This document shows positions 50,512-58,854 of a DNA stretch of 64,000 nucleotides, one piece after another (within the stretch, counting starts at the first letter, position 1; every line of letters starts with the position of its first letter). Under the pieces are notes generated by a model. It made no database searches, had not been told where the DNA came from, and saw only the letters and a program-made list of their open reading frames with translations. The DNA is from Chloroflexota bacterium (GTDB lineage: Bacteria > Chloroflexota > UBA6077 > FW602-bin22 > JAMCYS01): NCBI GenBank assembly GCA_023473795.1, contig JAMCYS010000090.1, forward strand, positions 16,500-80,499, in the 5' to 3' direction. A program made the position numbers and the translations under genes.

Positions 50512-51471
50512 CTAGACCTCGCTCCAGGCATCCGCCAGGCGCTGGCTTGCCGCCTCGGCCTCCGCCATGATGCGGTCCAGCAGCTCCACCACCGGGGGCA
50601 CGTCCTGAATGAGCCCTACGCCCTCGCCCGCCCAGGCGAAGCCCTCGTCCATATCGCCTTCGATGGCCGCGCGCACGTTCTGCTGGCCGCTGACCAGGGG
50701 CAGTATCTCTTCCGGGGGCGCGCCCCGCGTTTCCAGAGCCAGCACCCGCTCGCTCAAGGAGCCCCGCAGCACGCGCGCCGGCCGGCCGAGGCTGCGCTCG
50801 ATCACGAGCGTGTCGGTCTCCCTGGCGGCGACCAGGGCCTGCTTGTAGTTGGCATGCGCTACACACTCCTGGGTGGCGACGAAGCGGGTGCCCATCTCGA
50901 TGCCCTCGGCGCCCAGCGCCAGGGCCGCGGCCAGGCCGGCGCCCGAGGCCAGGCCGCCAGACGCGACAACGGGCACCTTGACCGCGGCGGCGACCCGCGG
51001 CACCAGCACCAGAGTGGTCGTGTCGTCGCGGCCAATGTGGCCGCCGCCCTCGCAGCCAACGGCAATGACGACGCTCGCGCCCAGGCCCTCGGCCTTCTGC
51101 GCCTGGCGCACGCCGGCCACGAGGACCATCGTCGCGATCCCGCTGCCGGCCAAACGGGTGAGTACGGGCTCGGGGTTGCCGCCGGTGACGCTCACCACCG
51201 GCACCCGCTCCGCCAGGACCACGTCAAGCAGCTCGGGCGTGAAGCGGCGGCCGAGGGCGAAATTGACCCCGAACGGCTTACGGGTGAGGGCCCTGACCTT
51301 GGCGATTTCGCGGCGCAGCCAGTCCGGCTCGCCGACGAAGGTGGCGGTCACCTGCCCCAGGCCACCGGCGTTGGAAACGGCCGCCGCCAGCTCGGCGTAG
51401 GCCAGGTGGGCCAGGCCGCCCTGGATGACCGGGCGGTCGATGCCGAGCAGTCTGGTCAGTCGAGTCTGCAT
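50512..51471 (-). CDS. Nitronate monooxygenase family protein
   Basis: 319 residues, TIM barrel with FMN. Start of barrel VIQGGLAHLAYAELAAAVSNA, then FGVNFALGRRFTPELLD, GCEGGGHIGRDDTTT (catalytic His-bearing loop) and VASGGLASGAGLAAALALGAEG. Class I NMO/2-nitropropane dioxygenase or an enoyl reductase-like FMN protein. ATG overlaps the upstream SDR stop in a TAATG arrangement, so translation is coupled. Confidence 0.88.
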   Translation of the reverse strand: MQTRLTRLLGIDRPVIQGGLAHLAYAELAAAVSNAGGLGQVTATFVGEPDWLRREIAKVRALTRKPFGVNFALGRRFTPELLDVVLAERVPVVSVTGGNPEPVLTRLAGSGIATMVLVAGVRQAQKAEGLGASVVIAVGCEGGGHIGRDDTTTLVLVPRVAAAVKVPVVASGGLASGAGLAAALALGAEGIEMGTRFVATQECVAHANYKQALVAARETDTLVIERSLGRPARVLRGSLSERVLALETRGAPPEEILPLVSGQQNVRAAIEGDMDEGFAWAGEGVGLIQDVPPVVELLDRIMAEAEAASQRLADAWSEV

Positions 51472-52226
51472 TACCAGATCGAAGCGGCGCCGTCGACGCG
51501 CAGCGCCGTGCCGGTCGTGTAGCTGGCCTCATCGGAGGCCAAGTAGACGACGGCGCCGACCAGTTCCTCGGGTTTGCCGAGGCGTCCCAGGGGGATGCGG
51601 CTCTCGCGCTGCTGGCGCAATTCAGGGATGGACATGCGAGGCTTCGTCATATCGGTTTCGAACGTGCCAGGCTCGATGCAGTTCACCCGGATGCCGAACT
51701 CCGCCAGTTCCAGAGCCATGCCACGGGCGAGCATCGTTACCCCCGCCTTGGCCGCCTGGTAATGGGTCAGATCCTTGGCCGCCAGGGTGGCGCTGACTGA
51801 AGAGGTGAAGATGATCGAGCCACCGGTGCCTTGCTTGACCATCTGCCGCGCCACCGCCTGGCCGACCAGAAACGGGCCTTTGAGGTCGACGTCGAGCACC
51901 CGATCCCAGAGCTCTTCCTCGATCTCCAGGAAGGGTCTGCGCCCGAGGATGCCGGCGTTGGCCATAAGGATGTCAATGCGCCCGAGCCCCTCGACCACCT
52001 GCTCTACCGCTCGCTTGACCTGGCCGGAGTTGGCCACGTCACACTGCACGGCTAGGGCGCGACGCCCCAACCGCTCGATCTCTCCGACCACGCCCTCCGC
52101 CTCGGCGGCGTGTTGCTCGTAGATCACCGCCACGTCGGCGCCTTCGCGGGCAAGACCCACGGCGACCGCCCGTCCAATCGAGCGGCTGCCGCCCGTGACC
52201 AGTGCCACCTTGTTTTCAAGACGCAA
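51471..52226 (-). CDS. SDR oxidoreductase
   Basis: 251 residues from a TTG that follows GGGAGG by 7 nt; the longer reading runs into the promoter. VTGGSRSIGRAVA, NAGILG, catalytic Ser in FTSSVSATLA, HYQAAKAG with Tyr and Lys, VDGAASIW at the end. First gene of the six-gene minus-strand operon; preceded by the promoter at 52279-52308. Substrate unknown, probably a hydroxy/keto acid or ester. Confidence 0.9.
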   Translation of the reverse strand: MRLENKVALVTGGSRSIGRAVAVGLAREGADVAVIYEQHAAEAEGVVGEIERLGRRALAVQCDVANSGQVKRAVEQVVEGLGRIDILMANAGILGRRPFLEIEEELWDRVLDVDLKGPFLVGQAVARQMVKQGTGGSIIFTSSVSATLAAKDLTHYQAAKAGVTMLARGMALELAEFGIRVNCIEPGTFETDMTKPRMSIPELRQQRESRIPLGRLGKPEELVGAVVYLASDEASYTTGTALRVDGAASIW

Positions 52227-52278
52227 GTATCTGCCTCCCTTGCCGCCACCGGGCGGCGTTACTCCAGTCCACATGACG

Positions 52279-52308
52279 ATTATAGGGGCCGGTCGGCGGC
52301 TTTGTCGA
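52279..52308 (-). promoter_or_regulatory. Promoter of the SDR-NMO-M24-SDR-ADH-DinB operon
   Basis: On the minus strand TCGACA, 18 nt, TATAAT, about 50 nt before the TTG start. Confidence 0.55.
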
Positions 52309-52310
52309 GC

Positions 52311-52620
52311 CACGGGCCGGCCGCCGCCCTCGGCTTGCTGGTAGGCGCACTGCTCGTCATCCTCAACGTCGGCGACACCTTTGAGGCCGTAGTGCTGCCT
52401 CGTCGGGTTTCCCGGCCATTACGTCTCACCCGCCTTCTCAGACATGGTCTCTGGTTGCTGTGGCGGAGGGCAGCCACGGTCCTCCCCAAGACCAGGCGAC
52501 GGGAAGACTTCCTGACCATCTACGGGCCGCTGACGGTGCTGATCCTACTGGCAACGTGGGTGGCGGTCATGCTGCTGCCAGACCGAGTTGCGCTCGCCGC
52601 CGGCGCCGCCACCCCGGGGC
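52311..52620 (+). pseudogene. Remnant of a potassium-channel-type membrane protein
   Basis: LGLLVGALLVILNVGDTFEA, VVLPRRVSRPLRLTRLLRHG and IYGPLTVLILLATWVAVMLL match the N-terminus of ~350-residue two-pore-domain potassium channel-like proteins common in Actinobacteria and Chloroflexota. The reading then degrades into Pro/Arg-rich sequence with no pore helix or TVGYG-type filter, so only the first ~100 residues remain. It overlaps the promoter region of the minus-strand operon. Confidence 0.5.
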
Positions 52621-52819
52621 CGACAGTCGGCGCGGTCGAGAGGCTTGGTGTTTGGGTCACGGTGCAGCTAGCCAGCAATAGCAGCAAGGCGATGCTACCG
52701 GCCGCTCCTCGCCAGACGCGCACGCGCTCACCTCCCCAGGCATCACTAGAGTACGGCAATGGCGCCTGGCCGCGGGCGCGGGAAGTGTGCCCCTGGCATA
52801 GAGACTCGTCGCCTCGCCG

Positions 52820-52848
52820 TTGCCAAGGTGGCCTATTTGGCCTATATT
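52820..52848 (+). promoter_or_regulatory. Promoter of the second enolase-type gene
   Basis: TTGCCA, 17 nt, TATATT, about 58 nt before the GTG. Confidence 0.55.
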
Positions 52849-52905
52849 GGCAGGGCGACACATGACAGCCACCGGTCGGGTGGCGGAAGACAGCGAGGTG
52901 AGCAC

Positions 52906-54081
52906 GTGCGCATCACTGACGTCACTACCCTGAAACTGGCCTACGACTGCCCCGAGCCCATGGCGGACGCGGTCCATTACATCTCCGCCCGGCGGGCGCT
53001 GATCGTCCAGGTGCACACGGACGAGGGCTACGTCGGACTGGGCGAGGCAGGCGGCTTCGGCGGTTCGGCAGAGAGCGTGGAGGCGATCATCCTCCAGGAT
53101 CTGCGTCCGAAGCTATTAGGCCAGGACCCGTTCAACACCGAGCGCCTCTGGCAGATGATGTACATACCCCACGTGCAGCGTGGCCGGCACGGTCTGCACA
53201 GCATGGCCATCGCCGGCGTCGACGTCGCCCTCTGGGACATCGTGGGCCAGGCGACGGGCCTGCCGCTCTACAAGCTGCTGGGCGGCTACCGGGATGAGCT
53301 GATGGCCTACGCTAGCGGCGGCTTCTACTCGGAGAGCAGAACTCCGCAACGCCTGGCGGAGGAGATGGCGGGCTACGCGGAAGCCGGCTTCAGGTTCGTC
53401 AAGATGAAGGTGGGCCGCGACCCGAGCACCCTCCTGCATCCGCTGCCGCTGACTCCGCCGGCCGACTTCGCTAACAGCACCTTGGAGCAGGACGTCGAGA
53501 GGGTGCGCCTGGTGCGCCAGGCTATCGGCCCGCGTGTCGGTCTGGCGGTGGACGCCAACTCGGTCTGGACGCCCTCGCAGGCCATCAAGATGGGGCGGGA
53601 GTTCCAGCGCTTCGACGTGGCCTGGCTCGAGGAGCCGGTGCCGAACCAGGACGTGAGCGGCAGCGCCGAGGTTGCCCGGGCCCTCGACTTGCCGGTGGCC
53701 GGCTACGAGCAGACCAACGGGCTCTACGGCTTCCGCGAGCTGGCGGAACGCCGGGCCGTGGACATCGTGCAGCCGGACGTGATCTGGGCAGGCGGCATCA
53801 CTGAGTGCCGGAAAATCGCGGCCCTGGCCGCCGCCTATCATTTGCCCTGCATGCCGCACGTCTTCTCCTCGGGACTGAGCCTGGTGGCCAACCTGCACTT
53901 CGTCGCCTCCCTGCCCAACGGGCAGTTGCTGGAGTTCGATAGGAACCCCAACCCCTTGCGCGACGAGCTGTTCGAAGAGCCGCTGACGCTGGACAACCGC
54001 GGCCTGGTCAGGCTGCCTCAACGCCCCGGGCTGGGGGTGCGTCTGAACGAAGCGACCGTGGCCAAGTACCGAGTGGCTTGA
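52906..54081 (+). CDS. Mandelate racemase/muconate lactonizing-type enolase
   Basis: 391 residues from GTG after GCGAGGTGA; an upstream reading begins inside the promoter. All expected residues are present: RFVKMKVGRD (KxK), LAVDANSVW (Asp), VAWLEEPVP (Glu), VAGYEQTNG (Glu) and CMPHVFSSGLS (His). GVDVALWDIVGQATGLPLYKLLGGYRDEL is the usual capping/barrel hinge. The family abstracts the proton alpha to a carboxylate in racemases or acid-sugar dehydratases; an acid sugar is the likely substrate. Divergent from the SDR operon across a short regulatory region, which supports shared catabolic function. Confidence 0.92.
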   Translation: MRITDVTTLKLAYDCPEPMADAVHYISARRALIVQVHTDEGYVGLGEAGGFGGSAESVEAIILQDLRPKLLGQDPFNTERLWQMMYIPHVQRGRHGLHSMAIAGVDVALWDIVGQATGLPLYKLLGGYRDELMAYASGGFYSESRTPQRLAEEMAGYAEAGFRFVKMKVGRDPSTLLHPLPLTPPADFANSTLEQDVERVRLVRQAIGPRVGLAVDANSVWTPSQAIKMGREFQRFDVAWLEEPVPNQDVSGSAEVARALDLPVAGYEQTNGLYGFRELAERRAVDIVQPDVIWAGGITECRKIAALAAAYHLPCMPHVFSSGLSLVANLHFVASLPNGQLLEFDRNPNPLRDELFEEPLTLDNRGLVRLPQRPGLGVRLNEATVAKYRVA

Positions 54082-54090
54082 GAGACAACC

Positions 54091-54108
54091 TTCACAAGAT
54101 CTCCACAA
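54091..54108 (+). promoter_or_regulatory. Tandem TTCACAA-like boxes
   Basis: TTCACAA and TCCACAA lie 11 nt apart (one helical turn), about 30 nt before the TATAGT box at 54139. The pattern is that of OmpR/PhoB-family response-regulator sites. Confidence 0.35.
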
Positions 54109-54138
54109 CTGCGACAGGGGTCCTCCACACGCCCCGTC

Positions 54139-54144
54139 TATAGT
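54139..54144 (+). promoter_or_regulatory. -10 element of the secreted Gly-rich protein gene
   Basis: TATAGT about 55 nt before the GTG; no good -35, in keeping with an activator-dependent promoter. Confidence 0.35.
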
Positions 54145-54198
54145 TGAAAGTGCCGGAGGGGAACGGACCTCGGTAACAAGTCAGGGGAGGGAAGTAGC

Positions 54199-54807
54199 GT
54201 GAACAGGAAGTTGCTCTACGTGTTGGGGGCCGTGGCCGGCCTGGCCATTCTGGCCGGTAGCGCTGCCTCGGCTCTCGCGGCGCCGCCCGCGCAGACGCCG
54301 GCCGCACAGCAGCAGGCAGCCCCAGGGCGGGGCTACGGGTTGGGGGGGCCGATGATGGGCGGCTGGGCCGGCCCGTTCAATATGCCCGAGATCGTCGCCC
54401 AGGTGATCAAGGCCGACGTCAACGACGTCATCAAGGACCGTCAGGCCGGCAAGAGCTTCGTCGGCATCGCGCAGGCCAAGGGCGTCGGCGAAGACGCGCT
54501 GATCCAGGGCATCCTTGCCCAGCGCAAAGCCCTGCTGGATGAGCAGGTGAACGCGGGTAGGATCACCGCGGAGCAGGAAACCTTCATGCTCGACCGGATG
54601 AACGACTCGATCAAGGTTATGGTGGAGCAGACGGGCTACGGTCCAGGTGCGCGGGGCGGCTATGGCGCCAACGCGGGCAACTGCCCGGCGTGGCAGGGCC
54701 AGGCCCCCAGCCAGAACCAGAGCCAGCAGGGCGTTGGCCTGGGCGCGCGTGGCGTCGGTCGCGGCGGTATGATGGGCGGTCTCGGCGCGGGCTTCAACCG
54801 CCAGTAG
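54199..54807 (+). CDS. Secreted Gly/Gln-rich small protein
   Basis: 202 residues. Signal peptide (LLYVLGAVAGLAILAGSAASA, cleavage near ALA). Then a Gly/Met stretch (GRGYGLGGPMMGGWAGPF), a helical ~85-residue domain with two similar halves (VAQVIKADVNDVIKDRQAGK; GITAEQ-like NAGRITAEQETFMLDRMN) as in DUF2680-like proteins, and a low-complexity Gly/Gln tail containing one Cys (NCPAWQGQ). No TM after the signal peptide, so it is released or wall-associated. GTG start after GGGGAGGGAAG. The strong terminator behind makes it monocistronic. Function unknown; a periplasmic stress or metal-binding role is a guess. Confidence 0.75.
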   Translation: MNRKLLYVLGAVAGLAILAGSAASALAAPPAQTPAAQQQAAPGRGYGLGGPMMGGWAGPFNMPEIVAQVIKADVNDVIKDRQAGKSFVGIAQAKGVGEDALIQGILAQRKALLDEQVNAGRITAEQETFMLDRMNDSIKVMVEQTGYGPGARGGYGANAGNCPAWQGQAPSQNQSQQGVGLGARGVGRGGMMGGLGAGFNRQ

Positions 54808-54838
54808 GAACCGACTATCCCTTTCGGCAACAGTCAGG

Positions 54839-54888
54839 TCAGCAGCAAATGGCCGGCGCCGACATCGGCGCCGGCCATTTGCTGCTGA
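54839..54888. terminator. 24-bp perfect hairpin terminator
   Basis: Two 24-nt arms pair perfectly with a 2-nt centre (core AATGGCCGGCGCCGA). It separates convergent genes and has no U-run. Confidence 0.8.
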
Positions 54889-54921
54889 GCGGGCGAGAGC
54901 GCGGCCCGAGCACCGCGCCAG

Positions 54922-55758
54922 TTAGGCCCCGCCGTCGCTCACAGCGTCGACGACGGCGATGGCGCTCTGGACCGGTTCCTCGCTCGGGGCGGCCGCGGTT
55001 CTCAGCTCGTGCGCTTGCCTCAGACATTTGACCGTCGAGCGAAAGCGCAGCAAGCGCACGAAGTAGTCAAACGTGTCCCGCAACAGATGAACCGTCGAGC
55101 CCAATTCGGGCCGGCGCACGAAGGCGGTCGGCAGCTCGACGATGCGGTAACCGCGACAGGCCGCCCGCACCATGATCTCGGTATCCCAGAACCAACCCGA
55201 ATTCTCGGTCTCTGAGAGAAGCGGCTGCAACGCCTCCCGGCTGAAGAACTTGCAGCCCGTTTCGCTGTCGAGGAAGGTCTGGCCGAGGCAGCCACGCACC
55301 AAGCGGTTGTAGCCGCGACTGAGCAGCCAGCGGTGCACGATGGGCAGGGTAAGCATGTAGACCCGCAGGGCGGTCGCCACGTCGGCGCCTTCGAAGATCT
55401 CCTGCGCCAGGAGCGGCACGTAGTGCGCGGGAGTGGCCAGGTCGACGTCGGTGAAGCCGATGGCGCGGCCGCGGGCCAAGCGCATGCCGTCCATCACGGC
55501 GCGTCCCCGGCCGGTATTGCATCCGTGGCGCAGGAACAGGCAATCGTCCCTGCCCTGCACCAGGCGCTCGATCAGGTCAGCCGTGCCGTCGCGGCTGCCG
55601 TCGTCTACGAAAACGAGCTCGTAGCGCAGGCCGCTTCGGCGCAGCGCACGGTCTACGCTAGCCACGCTCTCGGCCAGGAAGTGGGCGGAGTTGTAGCAAG
55701 GAAGCACCAGGCTGAGATCGACCGGCGAATCCGCCGAGAGAGGCCCGCGCTCGCTCAT
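54922..55758 (-). CDS. GT2-family glycosyltransferase (dolichyl/polyprenyl-phosphate type)
   Basis: 278 residues. LSLVLPCYNSAHFLAESV, the DxD-like FVDDGSRDGTADL and TDVDLATP, then DSETGCKFFSREALQPLL and FWDTEIMVRAACRGYRIVEL. This resembles DPM1/Alg5-like enzymes that load a sugar from a nucleotide donor onto polyprenyl phosphate in the cytosol. Such products are the donors for GT39/GT-C enzymes, so it fits the membrane glycosyltransferases nearby. No C-terminal TM helices. ATG after AGGAG at ~12 nt. Confidence 0.88.
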   Translation of the reverse strand: MSERGPLSADSPVDLSLVLPCYNSAHFLAESVASVDRALRRSGLRYELVFVDDGSRDGTADLIERLVQGRDDCLFLRHGCNTGRGRAVMDGMRLARGRAIGFTDVDLATPAHYVPLLAQEIFEGADVATALRVYMLTLPIVHRWLLSRGYNRLVRGCLGQTFLDSETGCKFFSREALQPLLSETENSGWFWDTEIMVRAACRGYRIVELPTAFVRRPELGSTVHLLRDTFDYFVRLLRFRSTVKCLRQAHELRTAAAPSEEPVQSAIAVVDAVSDGGA

Positions 55759-55867
55759 CGCTGAATTGATTCTCCTAGCTAGTTATCGCCCGGCCTTCGG
55801 CCCCAGTGACGAAGCCCCAGGGCCGGCCGGAACCAGCATAGTCTACCATGGGCGATAGCATAGTGTA

Positions 55868-55897
55868 TTGCCGAGTGCCGAACAAGGCTGTTATAAT
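55868..55897 (+). promoter_or_regulatory. Promoter of the YfhO-like gene
   Basis: TTGCCG, 18 nt, TATAAT, about 84 nt before the chosen TTG. Confidence 0.55.
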
Positions 55898-55980
55898 GCG
55901 CGGGCTGGCAACAGTGCATAACCCGGCGCTGGAGAGAGGCAGCGGCGCCGGTCGGCGTAGCAGCCAAGGATCACCACTAC

Positions 55981-58854
55981 TTGTTCGGCCCAATCACAGT
56001 CCCCCGCCACTCCACCGGCACGCGCCTCTCGGCCGATGCCGGGGCCGTTGCTTTGCTCCTCTTGGCCACGCTCGGCTACTTCGCCATCCTGGCCGCGCTG
56101 GGCCTGACCTACTACGAAGACGACATCGTCAACGAGTACTACCCCCTGCTGCAGTACTTGCTTGGCCACCTGGCGCAAGGGGACCTTTCACTCTGGTCCA
56201 GCCGCATGTTCCTGGGCTACCCCTTCTTCGCCGACGGCACGGCCGGTACCCTGTACCCGCTCAATTGGCTGGCTTTCCTGGTCCCGGCCCAGCAATCGAT
56301 CACCTTCCTTCTTGCTCTGGGCACAGCCCTCTCCGCGCTGTTCTTTTACTTGTTCGCCCGTTCGCTGCGACTCAGTCCTCCGGCAGCGCTGCTGGCCTCG
56401 CTGGCTTATGCCTTCAGTGGCTACAACGTGGGCCACTGGATTCACCTCAGCCTGGCACACAGCATGCTCACCTTACCGCTGGCGCTCTGGGCGGTGGAAC
56501 GCGCCTGCCGGAGCCGCGGGCGGACCGCCGTGGCTTGGCTGCTGCTGGCGGCGCTGGCCTTGGGACTCATGTGGCTGGGCATTCACCCCCAATCGGCCTT
56601 CATCAGTACCCTTTGTCTCGGCATATACGCCCTGTTTCGCGTGCTGTTCACCGACCTGCCCGGGTCCCTGCGGCGACGTTTCGCCTGGCTCGTCGGCGGT
56701 GGGTCGCTGGTTACCCTGGCGGGCGCCGGCCTTGCCGCGGCCCAGATGTGGCCCATGGCGGAGATGGCGATGCTGGGACCGCGCGGTCTGGTCGTCGACT
56801 ACGAGTTCGCCAGCTCCCACGCTCTGCCCTGGCACAACTTGGTCACGGCCATCTGGCCGTTCGCCTTCGTCACCCCCGGCGGCTTCGACTGGGGCCTGAC
56901 TAACCGCTGGGAAGTGGCCTTCTACATCGGCATAGTGCCGCTGGCCCTGGCCGTCTTCGGCCTGGCGGGCAGGCGCGACCGCTACGTAGTCTTCTGGGGA
57001 ATCTTGGGCCTGCTGGGACTCTGGCTGGCTCTGGCGGAGTTCGCGCCCCTCAACCTTCACGGGCTCGTCTACGCCCTGCCCGGCTTCTCTTCCTTCCGCG
57101 TGCCCGGCCGTTTTCTGCAGCTGACCGACTTCGCCTGGCCCCTACTCGCGGGCTATGGGCTCGACCAGCTCCGCGCGCCCGCGGCCCGTGACCGCCTGCG
57201 CCCCTGGGCGGCACGCCTGGCCGGGGGCCTGGTGGGGATAGTCGCCCTCCTGGCGGTGGCGAACCTGCTCGTGCTGGCGCTCCCGGGACTGCTGCCTCGC
57301 GTCCTGTGGCCCCTGTACATGAACTGGCCGCACGAAACGCTCTGGCGCGCGGAACAGGTTTGGCCGGCGCTGCGGCAGACGCTGAACTTCGCCAACCCGC
57401 GCTGGCTGCTTTGGAGCGCTCTGGCATTGCTCGGCGCCGGACTGCTCTGGGCCTGGCGCGGCCGGAGCGAGTGGCCCGGCTGGACCTGGCTGTTGGTGGC
57501 CCTGACGGCCCTCGACTTGCTGCTCTTCGCCGGCCATTTCTGGGAAGCCGGGCCAACCAGCCTGCTGGCCGGCCCTGGCGGCGCGGTGGTGGATTACCTG
57601 CGCCAACACGGCCAGGGCGACCGCGTCTGGAGCGTCTCGCGCTCCACGACGGACTACAACCGCCTGCTCAACGAGGGCCTGGACGAGGTCAATTCCTACG
57701 GGCCGCTGGAGATGCAGCGCTACTACGAATTCACGGCCCTGGCCCAGCGCACGGACAACGCCCTGGCCGACCTGCTGGCGGTACGCTGGCTGGTAGTGCC
57801 CCTGGCTGACTCATTGCCTTTCCGCGCCGGGGGCATCGGCTTCGACATTCGTCGGCCGCTGGCCGTCGTGTCTCCTCAGCAGGCCGTGCCCACCCCCGTC
57901 TACCGGGCCGGCCGGCCCGTGCCGGCCAGCGCCGTGCGCCTGGTGGGCCGGCTCGCTCACGCCGGTCGCGTACCCCAGGGGCAGACGGTGGCCGAGCTGC
58001 TGCTGAAAGCGCCAGACGGGCGCCAGCTGACCCTACCGGTGCGGGCCGGGCTGGAACTGGCGGAGAATGACGCCCTGCGTCCCGACATCGTACCCCAGCA
58101 GCGGCACAACCTGCCCCCCGTGGTTCTGCGGGAGCGGGCCCGCGATGCCACCGGCAGGCCCTTCGACAGACTCACCTACATGAGCGACCTGCGGGTGCCG
58201 GGTGGGCCCTTCCCGGTGAGCGAAATCACGCTGCGGCCGTTCGACCAGGAGGCGCGGCTCGTTCTCTACGGCTACGGGCTGGTCGGGCCGGACGGTGCTC
58301 TGGTGGGCAGCGACCAGCTGACCGACTCTCGCTACGTCGAGCGCGCTCGCGACGGCCATAGTCGCCTCCTAGAGCGCCTGCAGGTGCCGCCAAGGGTCTT
58401 TCTGGCGGCGAAGACGCGGGTCGTCGGCCCGGGCGAGGCCCTGGCGCCCATGGCAGACCACCTCAGCGACCCAGCGCAGGAGGTCTACGTGGAGGCCTCG
58501 CCAGGTCAGCGGTTCGAGGCGGGCCCCAGCGGCGGCCAGGCGGTCCTAACGGAAGAGACCAGCACCAGGCTGGTTGTGGCGATCGCCCCCGAGCGCCCGA
58601 CCGTGCTGTTCCTCGCCGAGCCCTTCAACCCCGGCTGGCGAGCCAGCGTGGACGGGCAGCCGGCGCCCATCTACTGGGCCGACCACGTCTTCCGGGCAGT
58701 GCCGGTCCGTCCGGGCCAGAAGGAGGTCGTGCTCACCTACGAGCCGCGGAGCGTGCGCTGGGGTTTCGCCATCTCGGGCGCTACCGCGCTGCTGCTGGCG
58801 AGCAGCTGGCTCTGGCTGATTTCGGGCAGCCGTACGCGCCCACCTGCTCTATAG
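55981..58854 (+). CDS. YfhO-family polytopic membrane protein
   Basis: 957 residues. The TM part (about 12 helices, first VALLLLATLGYFAILAALGL) has LTYYEDDIVNEYYPLLQYLL, the acidic first loop of YfhO/GT-C-like proteins, GHWIHLSLAHSMLTLPLALW and FSSFRVPGRFLQLTDFAWPL. A long outer C-terminal half (~residue 540 on) has a mixed beta domain (FLAEPFNPGWRASVDGQPAP) and a last TM (GFAISGATALLLASSWLWLI). YfhO is linked to glycosylation of lipoteichoic acid in Firmicutes; the substrate here is unknown. TTG start chosen because nothing better follows the promoter; no strong ribosome site. Overlaps the convergent methyltransferase by 6 bp. Confidence 0.88.
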   Translation: MFGPITVPRHSTGTRLSADAGAVALLLLATLGYFAILAALGLTYYEDDIVNEYYPLLQYLLGHLAQGDLSLWSSRMFLGYPFFADGTAGTLYPLNWLAFLVPAQQSITFLLALGTALSALFFYLFARSLRLSPPAALLASLAYAFSGYNVGHWIHLSLAHSMLTLPLALWAVERACRSRGRTAVAWLLLAALALGLMWLGIHPQSAFISTLCLGIYALFRVLFTDLPGSLRRRFAWLVGGGSLVTLAGAGLAAAQMWPMAEMAMLGPRGLVVDYEFASSHALPWHNLVTAIWPFAFVTPGGFDWGLTNRWEVAFYIGIVPLALAVFGLAGRRDRYVVFWGILGLLGLWLALAEFAPLNLHGLVYALPGFSSFRVPGRFLQLTDFAWPLLAGYGLDQLRAPAARDRLRPWAARLAGGLVGIVALLAVANLLVLALPGLLPRVLWPLYMNWPHETLWRAEQVWPALRQTLNFANPRWLLWSALALLGAGLLWAWRGRSEWPGWTWLLVALTALDLLLFAGHFWEAGPTSLLAGPGGAVVDYLRQHGQGDRVWSVSRSTTDYNRLLNEGLDEVNSYGPLEMQRYYEFTALAQRTDNALADLLAVRWLVVPLADSLPFRAGGIGFDIRRPLAVVSPQQAVPTPVYRAGRPVPASAVRLVGRLAHAGRVPQGQTVAELLLKAPDGRQLTLPVRAGLELAENDALRPDIVPQQRHNLPPVVLRERARDATGRPFDRLTYMSDLRVPGGPFPVSEITLRPFDQEARLVLYGYGLVGPDGALVGSDQLTDSRYVERARDGHSRLLERLQVPPRVFLAAKTRVVGPGEALAPMADHLSDPAQEVYVEASPGQRFEAGPSGGQAVLTEETSTRLVVAIAPERPTVLFLAEPFNPGWRASVDGQPAPIYWADHVFRAVPVRPGQKEVVLTYEPRSVRWGFAISGATALLLASSWLWLISGSRTRPPAL

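Noticed and set aside
53116..54108. A 330-residue open frame on the minus strand
   Set aside because: Antisense shadow of the canonical enolase gene; no recognisable domain.
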